NCBI GenBank assembly: GCA_023259375.1
Contig: JAHFQC010000036.1
Location: 1 to 42,056, forward strand
Source: Alphaproteobacteria bacterium
GTDB lineage: Bacteria; Pseudomonadota; Alphaproteobacteria; Micropepsales; Micropepsaceae
Direction of reading: 5' to 3'
DNA length: 42,056 bases
How positions within the stretch are numbered: the first letter of the stretch is position 1; each line of letters begins with the position of its first letter. Below are positions 15,122-24,727 of this stretch, piece by piece. Below the pieces are notes generated by a model. The model ran no database searches, was not told the DNA's origin, and saw only the letters and a list, made by a program, of their open reading frames with translations. The position numbers and the translations under genes are program-made.

Positions 15122-16192
15122 ATGAGCAGAACCATCTTCTGGCCGGGCGTACCGCTGGCGCTTTTGTCGGCGATGTTTTTTGGCGCCTCAACGCCGTTAG
15201 CGAAGAATCTGCTCGGCGGCGGCCTTCATCCTGGCTTGCTGGCAGGCCTGCTCTACCTCGGCTCGGGGCTCGGCCTCGGCGCCTATTGGCTGGTGCGCCG
15301 CTGGACCGGACGGGGAGCGGCAGAAGCCCCACTCAGGCGGGCGGACCTGCCCTGGATGGCGCTCATCATTCTGAGCGGCGGCGTCATCGGGCCGCTGCTG
15401 TTGATGATCGGCCTCGCCGCCACGCCGGCGTCATCGGCGGCCCTGCTGTTGAACCTCGAAAGCCTCGCCACCATGGCGATCGCCTGGGTGGTGTTCCGCG
15501 AGAATGTCGACCGGCGGCTTCTGATCGGCGCAGCCGCGATCCTGACCGGCGCCGTGGTGCTGTCGTGGAGCGGCGGCGTCGCGCCGGTCGGATGGGGTGC
15601 CGTTTGCATTGCCGGCGCGTGCCTCGCCTGGGGCATCGACAACAATCTGACCCGCAAGCTGTCGGGCTCCGATCCGGTCGAAATCACAGCCGCCAAGGGC
15701 CTTGCCGCCGGCGCCGCGAACCTGGGGCTGGCGCTGGCGAACGGCGCGCAGCTTCCCTCTGGCACCGCAGTGGCAGGCGCGGCGGTCGTCGGCTTGTTCG
15801 GCTACGGCGTGTCGCTTGTCCTGTTCGTGCTCGCCTTGCGTCATCTCGGCAGTGCCCGGACCGGCGCCTATTTCTCGACCGCCCCCTTCATCGGTGCGGC
15901 TTTGGCGGTCGGCCTGTTCGGCGAGACGCTTTCCGCCCGCCTTGGGATCGCCGCAGTGCTGATGGGCATCGGCCTCTGGCTGCACCTCGCCGAGCGGCAC
16001 GAGCACGTGCATACCCACGAAGCCATGGAGCACGAGCACCGGCACGTTCATGATGAACACCACCAGCACAGCCACACCAAGGACGATCCTCCCGGCGAAC
16101 CGCACACCCATGCGCACCGGCACGAGCCGCTGGTCCACAGCCACCCGCATTACCCCGACCTGCATCACCGGCATGATCATCCCTGTGCCTAG
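15122..16192 (+). CDS. EamA/DMT-family transporter with a His-rich cytoplasmic tail
   Basis: 356 aa. Residues 1-290 form ten hydrophobic helices in two EamA repeats (PGVPLALLSAMFFGASTPLAK at the start, ENVDRRLLIGAAAILTGAVVL mid-way, FLALRH-like and GETLSARLGIAAVLMGIGLWL late). The last 64 residues contain 23 histidines, mostly as HxH and HH with acidic neighbours, ending LHHRHDHPCA. Such tails bind Ni, Co or Zn in unrelated metal exporters and chaperones. So a metal-linked export function, or metal-dependent gating of a metabolite exporter, is a reasonable inference, but the EamA core alone would not predict it. The gene stands alone. Confidence 0.85.
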   Translation: MSRTIFWPGVPLALLSAMFFGASTPLAKNLLGGGLHPGLLAGLLYLGSGLGLGAYWLVRRWTGRGAAEAPLRRADLPWMALIILSGGVIGPLLLMIGLAATPASSAALLLNLESLATMAIAWVVFRENVDRRLLIGAAAILTGAVVLSWSGGVAPVGWGAVCIAGACLAWGIDNNLTRKLSGSDPVEITAAKGLAAGAANLGLALANGAQLPSGTAVAGAAVVGLFGYGVSLVLFVLALRHLGSARTGAYFSTAPFIGAALAVGLFGETLSARLGIAAVLMGIGLWLHLAERHEHVHTHEAMEHEHRHVHDEHHQHSHTKDDPPGEPHTHAHRHEPLVHSHPHYPDLHHRHDHPCA

Positions 16193-16290
16193 CCATCCGG
16201 CGACACCGAAGCCCCTTTGCAAGCGCTGATGGAGCACGATAGCCTCGCTCCAGACGGTCCGATCGTCGGACGCGGGATAGCGGGGGCATC

Positions 16291-17091
16291 ATGTCATTAC
16301 GGGACACTATCGGTAACACTGTCAGGGACGAGACCTTCGATATGGGTCGGGTCGCGTCCCGCACCTTCGGCGCCATCGGACGCAACTGGGTGAGTTTCTT
16401 CACCTTGGCCGTAATCACGGTCGTGCCGCAGGTCGTGTTGAGCGCCTATCTCGGGATCGACGTGATGGCGCGCAACAAACCCACCGACCTCGCCCAGCTC
16501 GGGCATCTCTATAGCATGACGGGGATCGCCTATCTGCCCGCGCTGGTGCTGGGCTCGATACTGCAGGCCGCCCTGGTGCACGGCACGGTCAGCGACCTCA
16601 ACGGCAAGAAGGCCTCGTTCGGCGACTGCCTGCAGACAGGCCTCAGAACCTGTTTGCCGGTGATCGGGCTTTCCTTCCTGTTCGGCATCGCGCTGGTGAT
16701 CGGCTTTGTGCTGCTGGTCGTGCCGGGCGTACTGATGTTTCTCGCCTGGGCGGTGATCGTGCCGGTGCTGGTGGTGGAGAATACCGGCGTATTCGGCGCT
16801 TTCGGCCGCAGCTCCGAACTCACCAAGGGACATCGCTGGGCCATTCTCGGTCTGGCCGTGGTCGTCTGGCTGATCTCGATCGTGCTCGGCCTCGCCATCC
16901 TGCCGTTCCAGAGCGCGCTGACGCTGCCGGGCGGCGGATTGCTCGCGACGTCGCCGCTGCTGGTGATCAACGGCGTGGTCAGGGTTATCACCACTACGCT
17001 GATCGCCGTGGGCACGGCGTCGGTTTACTACGAACTGCGCGCGATCAAGGAAGGCATCGGCCCGGAACAGCTCGCGGCGGTGTTTGATTAA
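16291..17091 (+). CDS. multi-helix membrane protein of unknown function
   Basis: 266 aa with about five or six hydrophobic segments, including FFTLAVITVVPQVVLSAYLG, a GLSFLFGIALVIGFVLLVVPGVLMFLAW pair and LGLAVVVWLISIVLGLAI. The motif VPGVLMFLAWAVIVPVLVVENTGVFGAFGRSSELTKGHRW is the best conserved part. It resembles the 'glycerophosphoryl diester phosphodiesterase membrane domain' and related uncharacterised families, but without a catalytic domain. A GGGGG run lies just before the ATG. It converges on the RDD operon across a palindromic repeat. Confidence 0.7.
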   Translation: MSLRDTIGNTVRDETFDMGRVASRTFGAIGRNWVSFFTLAVITVVPQVVLSAYLGIDVMARNKPTDLAQLGHLYSMTGIAYLPALVLGSILQAALVHGTVSDLNGKKASFGDCLQTGLRTCLPVIGLSFLFGIALVIGFVLLVVPGVLMFLAWAVIVPVLVVENTGVFGAFGRSSELTKGHRWAILGLAVVVWLISIVLGLAILPFQSALTLPGGGLLATSPLLVINGVVRVITTTLIAVGTASVYYELRAIKEGIGPEQLAAVFD

Positions 17092-17115
17092 TACCGGCCG
17101 GCACTAAACCCTCCT

Positions 17116-17204
17116 TCGTCATGGCCGTGCGTCCGACCCGGCCATCCAGAAACAGCCGGTTTTCAGGAAGAACCTGGATGGCCGGATCAAGTCCGGCCAT
17201 GACG
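17116..17204. repeat. palindromic repeat between convergent genes
   Basis: The left arm (17117-17149: CGTCATGGCCG ... CCGGCCATCCAG) and right arm (17174-17204: CTGGATGGCCGG ... CCGGCCATGACG) are inverted copies separated by ~24 bases. Similar 'GTCATGGCCGG...' palindromes are common between genes in rhizobial-type genomes. It may end transcription from both sides. Confidence 0.7.
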
Positions 17205-17239
17205 GGATGGGGCAATGACCGTGCAAACGGGTCCGAGAG

Positions 17240-18079
17240 CTACTTGTCGTACTTGTCCCGCTTGCGCTTGCCGAGCAGCAGGCGGGACTCGAGGTGCTTG
17301 CGCAGCGCGGCATAGAAGGCGAGGAGAAATGCCTCGTCGGGGTCGCCGTCGGGATAGCCGATCTTGGCCCTTATCCGCGCTGCCACCGCCCGCATCACGT
17401 CGGGATCGCGTTTGCGCAGCACTTCCTCCAGCACTGAAAGTTCCTTGATGCCGTAGACCTCGAGCTGCTCGGGGGTGAAGGTGATGTTGCGGCCGCCGGT
17501 TTGCGACGCGATATCCGGCTCCATCACCCGCTTGGGCGCATGAACTACCCAGGTGCCGGCCACCATGTCGCCGATCCGCAGGCGGTCGCGGTTGAAGAGC
17601 GGAAAGAACACGAACACGCCGCACCAGATCAGCGCCGCGATTTCGGCCGCCGCTTCGACCTTGTTCGCTTGCGAAGCCATGAACAAGAGCGGCACGAAAA
17701 TTTCGAGCTCCCGCATGGCGTTGCGCGCGAACACGGCGTCGAGGCTGAGCGGGGTACCGTCGCGCATCACCACGCGCAATCCCAGGACGCGTTTTCCCGG
17801 TGTGGCGGCGCGCGCCGACTGTTCGAAGAAGACGAAATAGAAACAGCGCAAGACAAAGGCGCCGAGCACCCACAAAACCGCCATGGCCTCCGCCGAGCGG
17901 TACCCGGTTATGGCAGCCAAAAACAGCAGCGCCAGCGTCAAGGCGACCATCGACAGGGTGATAATGACGGCGTCGATCAGAAAAGCCGTCATGCGCTCGC
18001 TCGCGGCGGCCAGCTCGAGTTCGAGGTCGACGCCTTCGGGCGTGACGAACGGACGGGTCAAGGCGTCAGACTCGGACAC
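17240..18079 (-). CDS. RDD-family membrane protein
   Basis: 279 aa. The RDD domain occupies ~28-180. It starts with ERMTAFLIDAVIITLSMVAL (the R and D of the name), has a middle stretch TPGKRVLGLRVVMRDGTPLS, and a later NRDRLRIGDMVAGTWVV. The C-terminal ~100 residues are charged and soluble. Function is not established; RDD proteins recur next to MoxR/DUF58/SpoIIM genes, as here. It is the last gene of a six-gene operon and overlaps the SpoIIM-like gene by 14 bp. Confidence 0.85.
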   Translation of the reverse strand: MSESDALTRPFVTPEGVDLELELAAASERMTAFLIDAVIITLSMVALTLALLFLAAITGYRSAEAMAVLWVLGAFVLRCFYFVFFEQSARAATPGKRVLGLRVVMRDGTPLSLDAVFARNAMRELEIFVPLLFMASQANKVEAAAEIAALIWCGVFVFFPLFNRDRLRIGDMVAGTWVVHAPKRVMEPDIASQTGGRNITFTPEQLEVYGIKELSVLEEVLRKRDPDVMRAVAARIRAKIGYPDGDPDEAFLLAFYAALRKHLESRLLLGKRKRDKYDK

Positions 18080-19073
18080 GGCGTCCTCCCCGGTATTCGT
18101 AGAAGAACCCGCCCCACAGCACGGCGGTCAATGCCGCAACGCCGTAACGAAGGAACGTGCTGGTGATGAGCTGACGGCCGAACCCTTCGAGCAATCCGGC
18201 ACAGAACAGCATCACCACCACACCGATCATCACTACAGCGGCCGTCCGGCCGGCCCGTGCCAGCGCCACAGCGCGCGATTCCTCACCTGGGAAGACCAAC
18301 GTCCAGCCAAGGCGCAAGCCGGCCGCGCCGGCCAGCGTGACCGCGAACAGTTCGGTGACGCCGTGGATCAGGATCCAGCCCATGAAATCGAAGCCGAGGC
18401 CGTGCTCGGCATAGACCGCCAGCAGCGCACCGAGCGACAGGCCGTTCTGGAACAACAAATACGCCGTCGGCAGGCCGCAGACGAAACCGAGCGCGAAGGC
18501 CAGGATCGCGATCTGGGCGTTATGCGAGAACAGGAAAGAGGCGAAGAACGCGAGCCCCTGCGGCCGATGGTTTTCGAACAGCGTCTGACGCAAAAACGCG
18601 GTGGTGGCGCCCGGTTCGCGCCCCTGCGTCATGCCTTCGGGCAGGAAGCTGTAGAACCAGTCGGGACTGGCGTGGGTCAACAGGAAACCGGCAACGATGC
18701 CCGCCAGCACCAGGGATCCGGCAACGGCCGTCTCGCGCCATAGCCCGAACACCGTCGCGGGCCAGTCGCGTGCGAAGAATTGGGCGATGCGATGCATCAT
18801 GTGCATGCGGGTGCCGTAGACGCAGAAATAGGCGCGCGTCGCCAGCGACGACAAATAGGAGATCAAGCTTTGGTCGAGGCTGATCGCGCGCGCCATCGAC
18901 AGCGACGACAGCGCCGAACGATAGAGCACCGGCAGCGCGATGATTTCGCTGTCGGTCAGCTCGCGCCGCTTGCCAGTTTCGACGAGATCGAGAATTTCCT
19001 CGAGCCGGCGCCAATCGGCTTCGCGCTCCATGCGGAAGCGATGGCTTTTCAAGGTCAGCGGCGCTTCGGTCAT
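18066..19073 (-). CDS. SpoIIM-like (stage II sporulation protein M family) membrane protein
   Basis: 335 aa. A cytoplasmic N-terminal region of ~100 residues (EADWRRLEEILDLVE, then SLISYLSSLATRAYFCVYG) is followed by five or six hydrophobic helices. The SpoIIM-family segments are seen in FLFSHNAQIAILAFALGFVCGLPTAYLLFQNGLSLGALLAVY and GWILIHGVTELFAVTLAGAAGLRLGW. This organism type does not sporulate, and such homologues belong to MoxR operons of unknown envelope function. It overlaps the DUF58 gene by ATGA and the RDD gene by 14 bp. Confidence 0.85.
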   Translation of the reverse strand: MTEAPLTLKSHRFRMEREADWRRLEEILDLVETGKRRELTDSEIIALPVLYRSALSSLSMARAISLDQSLISYLSSLATRAYFCVYGTRMHMMHRIAQFFARDWPATVFGLWRETAVAGSLVLAGIVAGFLLTHASPDWFYSFLPEGMTQGREPGATTAFLRQTLFENHRPQGLAFFASFLFSHNAQIAILAFALGFVCGLPTAYLLFQNGLSLGALLAVYAEHGLGFDFMGWILIHGVTELFAVTLAGAAGLRLGWTLVFPGEESRAVALARAGRTAAVVMIGVVVMLFCAGLLEGFGRQLITSTFLRYGVAALTAVLWGGFFYEYRGGRRVRV

Positions 19074-20380
19074 GGCCGCTCCTGGCGCTTGAGTTTCATG
19101 TAAGTCTCGATCAATCGCATGCCGACCTGATCGTAGGGCGCATCGACCACATGGGCGCCCTGGCGGCGCAACTGCATCAGCACCTTGTCGCGATCGGTCT
19201 GCATGGCATCGGCGAGCATAGTGCGCGATACGTCGTCGAGGCTTTCGGGCGCCTGGCGCAGCATGGCATCGATCTCTTCGTCGCGAAACGCCACGAACAG
19301 AACCGTATGGCGCTGCAGAAGGCGACCAACATTTTCCAGCATCAATTCGGCGCTGGTGGTATCGGCGAATTCGGTGAACACCACCACGATGGAGGCGCGC
19401 TTCAACCGGCCGCCGAGTTCGGTCAGCCCAAGCGTGAAATTGGTCTCGCCGGTCGAGTAATCGAGATCGGACGCCAGCCGCTGCAAGGTCGCGAAGGCAT
19501 TGGTGCCGGTGAGCAGGCCGCTGTTCAGCACCGGCCGGTCACCGAAAGCATAAAGGCCGACATTGTCGCCGAGGCGAAGCCCGACATAAGCCATCAACAG
19601 CGCCGACTGCAGCGCGCGGTCGATGCGCGGCATGCCGGCGAGCGGATCGCACATCAGCCGGCCGGTATCGAGCGCGAACCAGACATGCAGATTGTTCTCG
19701 GCCTGGAATTCGCGGGCGAGCAGCTTCCGGTGCCGCGCCGATTGCTTCCAGTCGATGCTGCGCCGGTTATGGCCCGGCTGCCAATCGCGCAAGGCATGGA
19801 ACTCGCTGCCCTGGCGGATGTCGAGCTCGAGATGGCTGCCGCCGCGCCGTTCGCGCTGGAACAGCCGCGCCGCTTCTTCTTTCACCGCGGGGATCGGCGG
19901 CAGGATTGCCACCTTATGATCCAGCTCCTGCACCCGCTGGACATAAGCGAGGCCGAGCGGCCCGCGCCAGCGCAGCCACAGCCGTTCGATATGACCGGCG
20001 CCGCGCCGTAGCGGGTTGAGGAAAAAACGCGCCTCGGCGAGATCGCGGTCGGGCGTCACGATCTGGCGCCGGGGCTCGCAGACGAGGCGGCCGTCGACAT
20101 CCACCAGCGGCTCCACTTCGCGCGGCGCGCGCTTCGGAAACCGGACCGCGATATCGAACGCCTGTTTGCGCCCAATCGCCAGCGCTTCGGGCAGATCGAG
20201 CGCCACCTCGGCGCGCGACGGCTTCGCCGCCAGCGCCACATCGAGGAAGAACAGCAGCAAAACCGCGAAACTCCACACCAGCCCCGCCTGCCACGTCCCC
20301 GGCAGCAACACCGCGAGCGCCAGCGCAATCGGTACGCCGAGCACGGCCGTCAGAATGGCGCGGAGGGTGGGATAGAACAT
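19070..20380 (-). CDS. DUF58-domain protein
   Basis: 436 aa. Two hydrophobic helices lie within the first 50 residues, then a beta-rich region, then the DUF58 signature LRDWQPGHNRRSIDWKQSARHRKLLAREFQ at ~195-225. A von-Willebrand-A-like fold follows (HVWFALDTGRLM ... SIVVVFTEFADTTSAEL). DUF58 proteins are the usual partners of MoxR ATPases and probably help them remodel or insert metal into an envelope complex. Only 3 bp separate it from the MoxR stop. Ends by overlapping the SpoIIM-like start. Confidence 0.88.
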   Translation of the reverse strand: MFYPTLRAILTAVLGVPIALALAVLLPGTWQAGLVWSFAVLLLFFLDVALAAKPSRAEVALDLPEALAIGRKQAFDIAVRFPKRAPREVEPLVDVDGRLVCEPRRQIVTPDRDLAEARFFLNPLRRGAGHIERLWLRWRGPLGLAYVQRVQELDHKVAILPPIPAVKEEAARLFQRERRGGSHLELDIRQGSEFHALRDWQPGHNRRSIDWKQSARHRKLLAREFQAENNLHVWFALDTGRLMCDPLAGMPRIDRALQSALLMAYVGLRLGDNVGLYAFGDRPVLNSGLLTGTNAFATLQRLASDLDYSTGETNFTLGLTELGGRLKRASIVVVFTEFADTTSAELMLENVGRLLQRHTVLFVAFRDEEIDAMLRQAPESLDDVSRTMLADAMQTDRDKVLMQLRRQGAHVVDAPYDQVGMRLIETYMKLKRQERP

Positions 20381-20383
20381 CGC

Positions 20384-21334
20384 TTAGCGCGGCGCCTCGA
20401 TGGAGGAGACGACGGCTTCGAGCACGGCGTCGGTCGAACGCCCATCGATCTCCGCCGCGGGCGACAGCACCACGCGATGGCGCAGCACCGGCGGGCACAA
20501 CTCCTTGACGTCATCGGGAATGACATAGTCGCGTCCTTCGAGCGCCGCCCGGGCGCGTGCGGCAGCGGCCAGCATCGCAGCACTCCTCGGCGAGGCACCG
20601 TAGGAGATATCGGCCGAACTGCGCGTCGCCCGCACGATGCCGACAATGTAGTCGACAATCGGATCAGTGAGACGCACGGCCATTACCGTCGCCATGCCGT
20701 CGGCAATCGCCGCGCCATCGGCCACCGCGACCACACCAGCCGCCTCCGGCGTCGGCATACGCGCGCTGCCGTTCTTCACGATGGCCTTTTCCTCGGCTTC
20801 GCTGGGATAATCGATGGTGTGTTTCAACAGGAAGCGGTCGAGCTGGGCTTCGGGCAACGGATAGGTGCCTTGCTGCTCGATCGGGTTCTCCGTCGCGATC
20901 ACCATGAAGCGGTCGCCGAGGGGATGCACGGCACCGTCGAGGGTGACGCGGCGTTCCTGCATCGCTTCCAAGAGCGCGGCCTGCGTCTTCGGCGGGGTGC
21001 GATTGATTTCGTCGGCCAGCAGCAACTCGCAGAAGATCGGCCCGCGCGTCAGGGTGAAGGTCGAGGTCTGGAAGTTGAATTGGTTGGAGCCGAGAATATC
21101 GCCGGGCAGCAGATCGGGCGTGAACTGGATGCGCCCGAATTTGAGATTGATTGCCGCCGCGAAGGATTGCGCCAGCAGCGTCTTGGCCGTGCCGGGCGGA
21201 CCTTCAAGCAGGATATGACCGCCGCTGAACAAGGCGGTGAGCAACAGATCGATCGCCCGCTCCTGCCCCACCACCGCCTTGGCGACTTCGGCGCGGATCG
21301 CGTCCGCCAGCTTTTTCATCTCAACGACGCTCAT
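20384..21334 (-). CDS. MoxR-family AAA+ ATPase
   Basis: 316 aa. Walker A is GPPGTAKT at ~42-49, Walker B is [24 protein letters not shown], sensor 1 is in [27 protein letters not shown], and the sensor-2 region is [20 protein letters not shown]. These are textbook MoxR features. MoxR ATPases act as chaperones for maturation of specific protein complexes. The client here is probably one of the operon's own DUF58/DUF4129 proteins or a larger envelope assembly. It overlaps the DUF4350 gene by 14 bp. Confidence 0.93.
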   Translation of the reverse strand: MSVVEMKKLADAIRAEVAKAVVGQERAIDLLLTALFSGGHILLEGPPGTAKTLLAQSFAAAINLKFGRIQFTPDLLPGDILGSNQFNFQTSTFTLTRGPIFCELLLADEINRTPPKTQAALLEAMQERRVTLDGAVHPLGDRFMVIATENPIEQQGTYPLPEAQLDRFLLKHTIDYPSEAEEKAIVKNGSARMPTPEAAGVVAVADGAAIADGMATVMAVRLTDPIVDYIVGIVRATRSSADISYGASPRSAAMLAAAARARAALEGRDYVIPDDVKELCPPVLRHRVVLSPAAEIDGRSTDAVLEAVVSSIEAPR

Positions 21335-22631
21335 GGATGATCCTCAATTTCCAGTCGTGCAGTTTGGCTGCGAGTTTCAGCAAAGCCGGCTCGTTCGCTA
21401 CGGTTTCGGCTTCGCTCAGCAATTCGGAATAGGTCGGCGTAACGCGGCCCGCTTTTTCGACGGCATCGAGCCATTGGGCATCTTCGGCGCGCCCGCCGCG
21501 CAGGGTCTTGGCGGTCAATCGCCGGATCGCCGCGGCATAACGCGGCGCCATGCCCGGGCCGCGGCCCATGACGCGAATGAGACCCGCAGTGTTGTCGGCA
21601 AGCGAGCGCTTACCGAAAGCGAAGCTGCGTTCTTCCTTGCGCGGCGTGCCGAACCGGTTCAGGGCGCGGAACGCCATCAGCGCCGCCGCCAAGAGGGCAC
21701 AAAGCGTCACCGCCAGGAACGGCGCCCCGAACATGCTGCGCAACAGGCCTTTCGGCTCATCGAATCCCGCCAGCGTTATGTCGAACCCGATCTGCCCACT
21801 GCCGCCGGGCAAGCGGTGGATCAACGCCAGCGCGCCTGCGGCCACGGCTTCATTCTTGAGCGCGGCGGTATTGAGAAGATCGGGATCGCTGAGCACATAG
21901 GTCTGGGTGCCCTTGAGCCGCACCAGCACGCCATAGCCTTTGGCGTCCTTCAGCAGCGGTTCCCATTTGTCGCCGGCGACGGCTTGGAACGCGTCGATCG
22001 TCAAGTGAGACGGGTACGGCGACGGACCGAAAGCCGATGTTTCTCCGAACACGACGTCATAGGGCTTTTCCGGCTGCGGCCCGGAGAAGCTAGTCTTGAT
22101 GCTGGCTTTGGTGTCCTTGATCTTGGCATCGGGCTTCTTGGCAGTCTTGCCGGAGAAGATCTCGCCGGGGCGCATCACTGCCGTCGTCGGGTCGAGACCT
22201 TTGAGCACCGACGTCACCAGGGTCGTGTCATAGGCGCTCCATCGGCGGACCCAGCCCGAATGCATGAGATCGGGCATCGCCATCCATTTCGGCAGCACGA
22301 TCAGAGCCGGTTTGCCGTCCGCGACGAGTTTCGCAACCGCTGTCCCCGAATATCCGGCATCGGGCGTCAGGATCCGGAGCCGTTCGTCGTAGGCGCCGCG
22401 CTCCCGAGTGCGGCTGACCCAGACCGACGTCCCGGTCTCCTCCAGCATCAGTTTGAGGCCGGCAAAGCCGATGGCGGATTTCGACAGCACATTGGCGCGG
22501 CCCGCGGTCTCGGTGCGGAATTGCGGCGCGTAAGCCGACAGCGCCAGATATGCGACCAAAGCGAGTCCGCTGACGACCACCAGCGCGGCGGCCATCTTGC
22601 CCGAAATCCAGCCGGAGCCCGTATTCTTCAT
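21321..22631 (-). CDS. DUF4350-domain membrane protein
   Basis: 436 aa from the ATG at 22631, which overlaps the preceding stop by ATGA. A longer in-frame start is rejected. One N-terminal helix ([20 protein letters not shown]) is followed by a periplasmic domain with the DUF4350 features [19 protein letters not shown] and ALIVLPKW. A second helix ([20 protein letters not shown]) and a cytoplasmic ~115-residue tail complete it. DUF4350 proteins are steady members of MoxR/DUF58/DUF4129 operons. No enzymatic role is known to me. Confidence 0.8.
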   Translation of the reverse strand: MKNTGSGWISGKMAAALVVVSGLALVAYLALSAYAPQFRTETAGRANVLSKSAIGFAGLKLMLEETGTSVWVSRTRERGAYDERLRILTPDAGYSGTAVAKLVADGKPALIVLPKWMAMPDLMHSGWVRRWSAYDTTLVTSVLKGLDPTTAVMRPGEIFSGKTAKKPDAKIKDTKASIKTSFSGPQPEKPYDVVFGETSAFGPSPYPSHLTIDAFQAVAGDKWEPLLKDAKGYGVLVRLKGTQTYVLSDPDLLNTAALKNEAVAAGALALIHRLPGGSGQIGFDITLAGFDEPKGLLRSMFGAPFLAVTLCALLAAALMAFRALNRFGTPRKEERSFAFGKRSLADNTAGLIRVMGRGPGMAPRYAAAIRRLTAKTLRGGRAEDAQWLDAVEKAGRVTPTYSELLSEAETVANEPALLKLAAKLHDWKLRIIHERR

Positions 22632-23260
22632 GCCGCGCTCCGCCAGGCATCCGGAAAGGCAAAACGCTCGTATTCGGCGCGGCAACGCTCCCAATCGGCG
22701 CGGGTGACCTCATAGCCGCCGAACAGGCTCTTCTCCGCCACCGCCATGATGCCGGCAAAGGCGGCGCGGACCGTCATCGGCATGGCGCCGAGCCGCTCGA
22801 TCTCACGGGCGGTATGCGAGCGCTTGACCACCCGCGGGCGGAAACGTTCGAAATCCTCGATCGAGCGCAACAGCAGCGTATGCACCGCCTCGCCGTATTT
22901 GCCCTCGTTTGCCAGCGCATCGGCATCGCCCAGCAGCGCGCGCGCCTGCGCCATGGTCGGGCGCCATTCCGCCATCGCCGAACGTATGTCCTGGACCTTC
23001 AGCTTTTCGGGGAAGCGCAGGCGGATGAGATAGCGGCCGACATAGAACAGCACCACCGCCAGTGCGATCGCACCGACGATCCAGAACAATTTATCGAGAT
23101 ACGGAGCGGCCTTCGCGAGCAAGCGATCAAGCCAGGTGAGCCAGCCGGGGGTCTGCGGCAGGTCATAGTGCGGGAAATCGAATTGCAGGTCCTTGTGCCC
23201 GAGCAGCGCGTCGTGAGCGCGATGGACGCTCTCCGGCGAAACCTGTTGCGCTGCAGCCAT
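22628..23260 (-). CDS. DUF4129-domain protein, first gene of the MoxR operon
   Basis: 210 aa. One transmembrane helix (LFWIVGAIALAVVLFYVGRYLI, ~59-80) precedes a cytoplasmic helical domain with the DUF4129 pattern: ARALLGDADALANEGKYGEAVHTLLLRSIEDFE, then SHTAREIERL and FGGYEVTRADWERCRAEYERF. In some relatives this domain is fused to a transglutaminase core, which is missing here. GGGGG precedes the ATG. The 275-bp region upstream is shared with the divergent fixL-like gene and should carry the operon promoter. Confidence 0.82.
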   Translation of the reverse strand: MAAAQQVSPESVHRAHDALLGHKDLQFDFPHYDLPQTPGWLTWLDRLLAKAAPYLDKLFWIVGAIALAVVLFYVGRYLIRLRFPEKLKVQDIRSAMAEWRPTMAQARALLGDADALANEGKYGEAVHTLLLRSIEDFERFRPRVVKRSHTAREIERLGAMPMTVRAAFAGIMAVAEKSLFGGYEVTRADWERCRAEYERFAFPDAWRSAA

Positions 23261-23535
23261 CGAAGCCCCCCAAGACCGCCACTATACACATGGATATCGT
23301 TCCGACGAATTGCGACAGCGCCGCGCTCGTCGCCGTCGTCGACAAAACCTGGTCGAGCGGCGTCTCGAAAATTGACGTCACGACCGCTTCCCGTGCCGCG
23401 CGTGTTCTGAACGTGATGCGAAAGGCGTTTCGGCGGTTCCCTCAACCGCTTGCGCACCTTATACTTATTCCAATAAACCTCGACGCGCGCCGTTCCGGCA
23501 ATTGGCGGAGGCGCGCAAGGCCGGAGCGCGTTGCC

Positions 23536-24696
23536 ATGGACATGAATTACAGCCCGCCCTGGCCGGAACAGGAACTGGGCGCGGACAGTCTGTTCGGAGC
23601 GCTGATTCGCACGGCCGTCGACGGCATCATGGTGATCGACGAAACCGGGACCGTGCAGGTCTACAACAGCGCCTGCATGCGGCTTTTCCAATACCACGAA
23701 GATGAGGTCCTCGGACGCAACGTCAAGATGCTGATGCCGACGCCTTATCGCGAGGACCACGACAACTACCTCAAGCACTACCGCCAGACCGGCGAAGCCC
23801 GCATCCTCGGCATCGGCCGTGAGGTCTCCGGCCAGCGCAAGGACGGCACCACCTTCCCGATGTACCTGTCGGTCGGCGAGGGCGTGCTCTACGGCAAGCG
23901 CGTGTTCGTCGGTATCGTCCACGATCTGTCGGCGCTCTATCGCGAACGCGAAGGCTATGAGGCGCGGCTGTTATCGTTGCGCGAGGAACTGGTGCATGTC
24001 GCCCGGGTCAGCGAGCTCGGCCAGGTCTCGGCCGGCATCGCCCACGAACTCAATCAGCCGCTGGCGGCGCTCCTGAACTACTCCAATGCCGCCAAGCGGC
24101 TGGCCGCCTCCGGTATGCCCGACGCGCTCGAAAAAGTTCAGACCGTCCTCACCAAGGTCGCCCAGCAGGCCGAACGCGCCGGTCAGATCGTACGGCGGAT
24201 GCGCGACTTCCTCGAGAACCGCGCCGGGCAGCGCGCCGTCGAAGACATCCTGCCCATCGCCGAGGATGCCATGGCCCTCGGGCTGATCGGCGCCGCATCG
24301 GCCGCCGTCGAGACCCGCTTCCAGCCCGAATTGAATCTGCCGCCGGTGATGGCGGACCGGGTCCAGATCCAGCAGGTGCTGGTGAACCTGTTGCGCAACG
24401 CGGTCGAAGCCATGGCCACCTCACCCAAGCGCGAATTGACCCTGGCGATCAGGCGCCAGGGCGACATGGTCCATGTCAGCGTTGCCGATACGGGAGCGGG
24501 CATCGCGCCGGCGGTGGCCGACAAACTGTTCAAGCCGTTCGTCACCACCAAACCGCATGGCATGGGCATCGGACTGGCGATCTCCAAATCGATCATCGAA
24601 GCCCATGGCGGGGAATTGATTGCGGGGCCCAATCCCGGCGGCGGCGCACAGTTCGAATTCACCCTGCCGATCGCCGTCGAGACTGACGGGGCATAG
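23536..24696 (+). CDS. fixL: FixL-like oxygen-sensing PAS histidine kinase
   Basis: 386 aa from the ATG at 23536, with GGAG nine bases upstream. The longer frame from 23290 has no ribosome site. The PAS domain (~20-135) keeps the two residues that define FixL as a heme oxygen sensor: H75 in YREDHDNYL matches the proximal heme histidine, and R95 in ILGIGREVSGQRKDGTTFP matches the distal arginine that holds O2. The kinase part has H170 in AGIAHELNQPLAAL, then the N box NLLRNAVEAM, DTGAGI, FKPFVTTK and GMGIGLAIS. No membrane helix is present, as in Bradyrhizobium FixL. No fixJ-type response regulator lies in the window. Confidence 0.85.
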   Translation: MDMNYSPPWPEQELGADSLFGALIRTAVDGIMVIDETGTVQVYNSACMRLFQYHEDEVLGRNVKMLMPTPYREDHDNYLKHYRQTGEARILGIGREVSGQRKDGTTFPMYLSVGEGVLYGKRVFVGIVHDLSALYREREGYEARLLSLREELVHVARVSELGQVSAGIAHELNQPLAALLNYSNAAKRLAASGMPDALEKVQTVLTKVAQQAERAGQIVRRMRDFLENRAGQRAVEDILPIAEDAMALGLIGAASAAVETRFQPELNLPPVMADRVQIQQVLVNLLRNAVEAMATSPKRELTLAIRRQGDMVHVSVADTGAGIAPAVADKLFKPFVTTKPHGMGIGLAISKSIIEAHGGELIAGPNPGGGAQFEFTLPIAVETDGA

Positions 24697-24727
24697 CGGC
24701 CCCCCGCTTACGAGAACATTTCCCAAG

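Noticed and set aside
23261..23535. FixK/FNR box (TTGA-N6-TCAA) upstream of the fixL-like gene
   Set aside because: I looked for it and found none; only a GCGGTT/AACCGC hairpin at 23433-23449, which is not a known FixK site.
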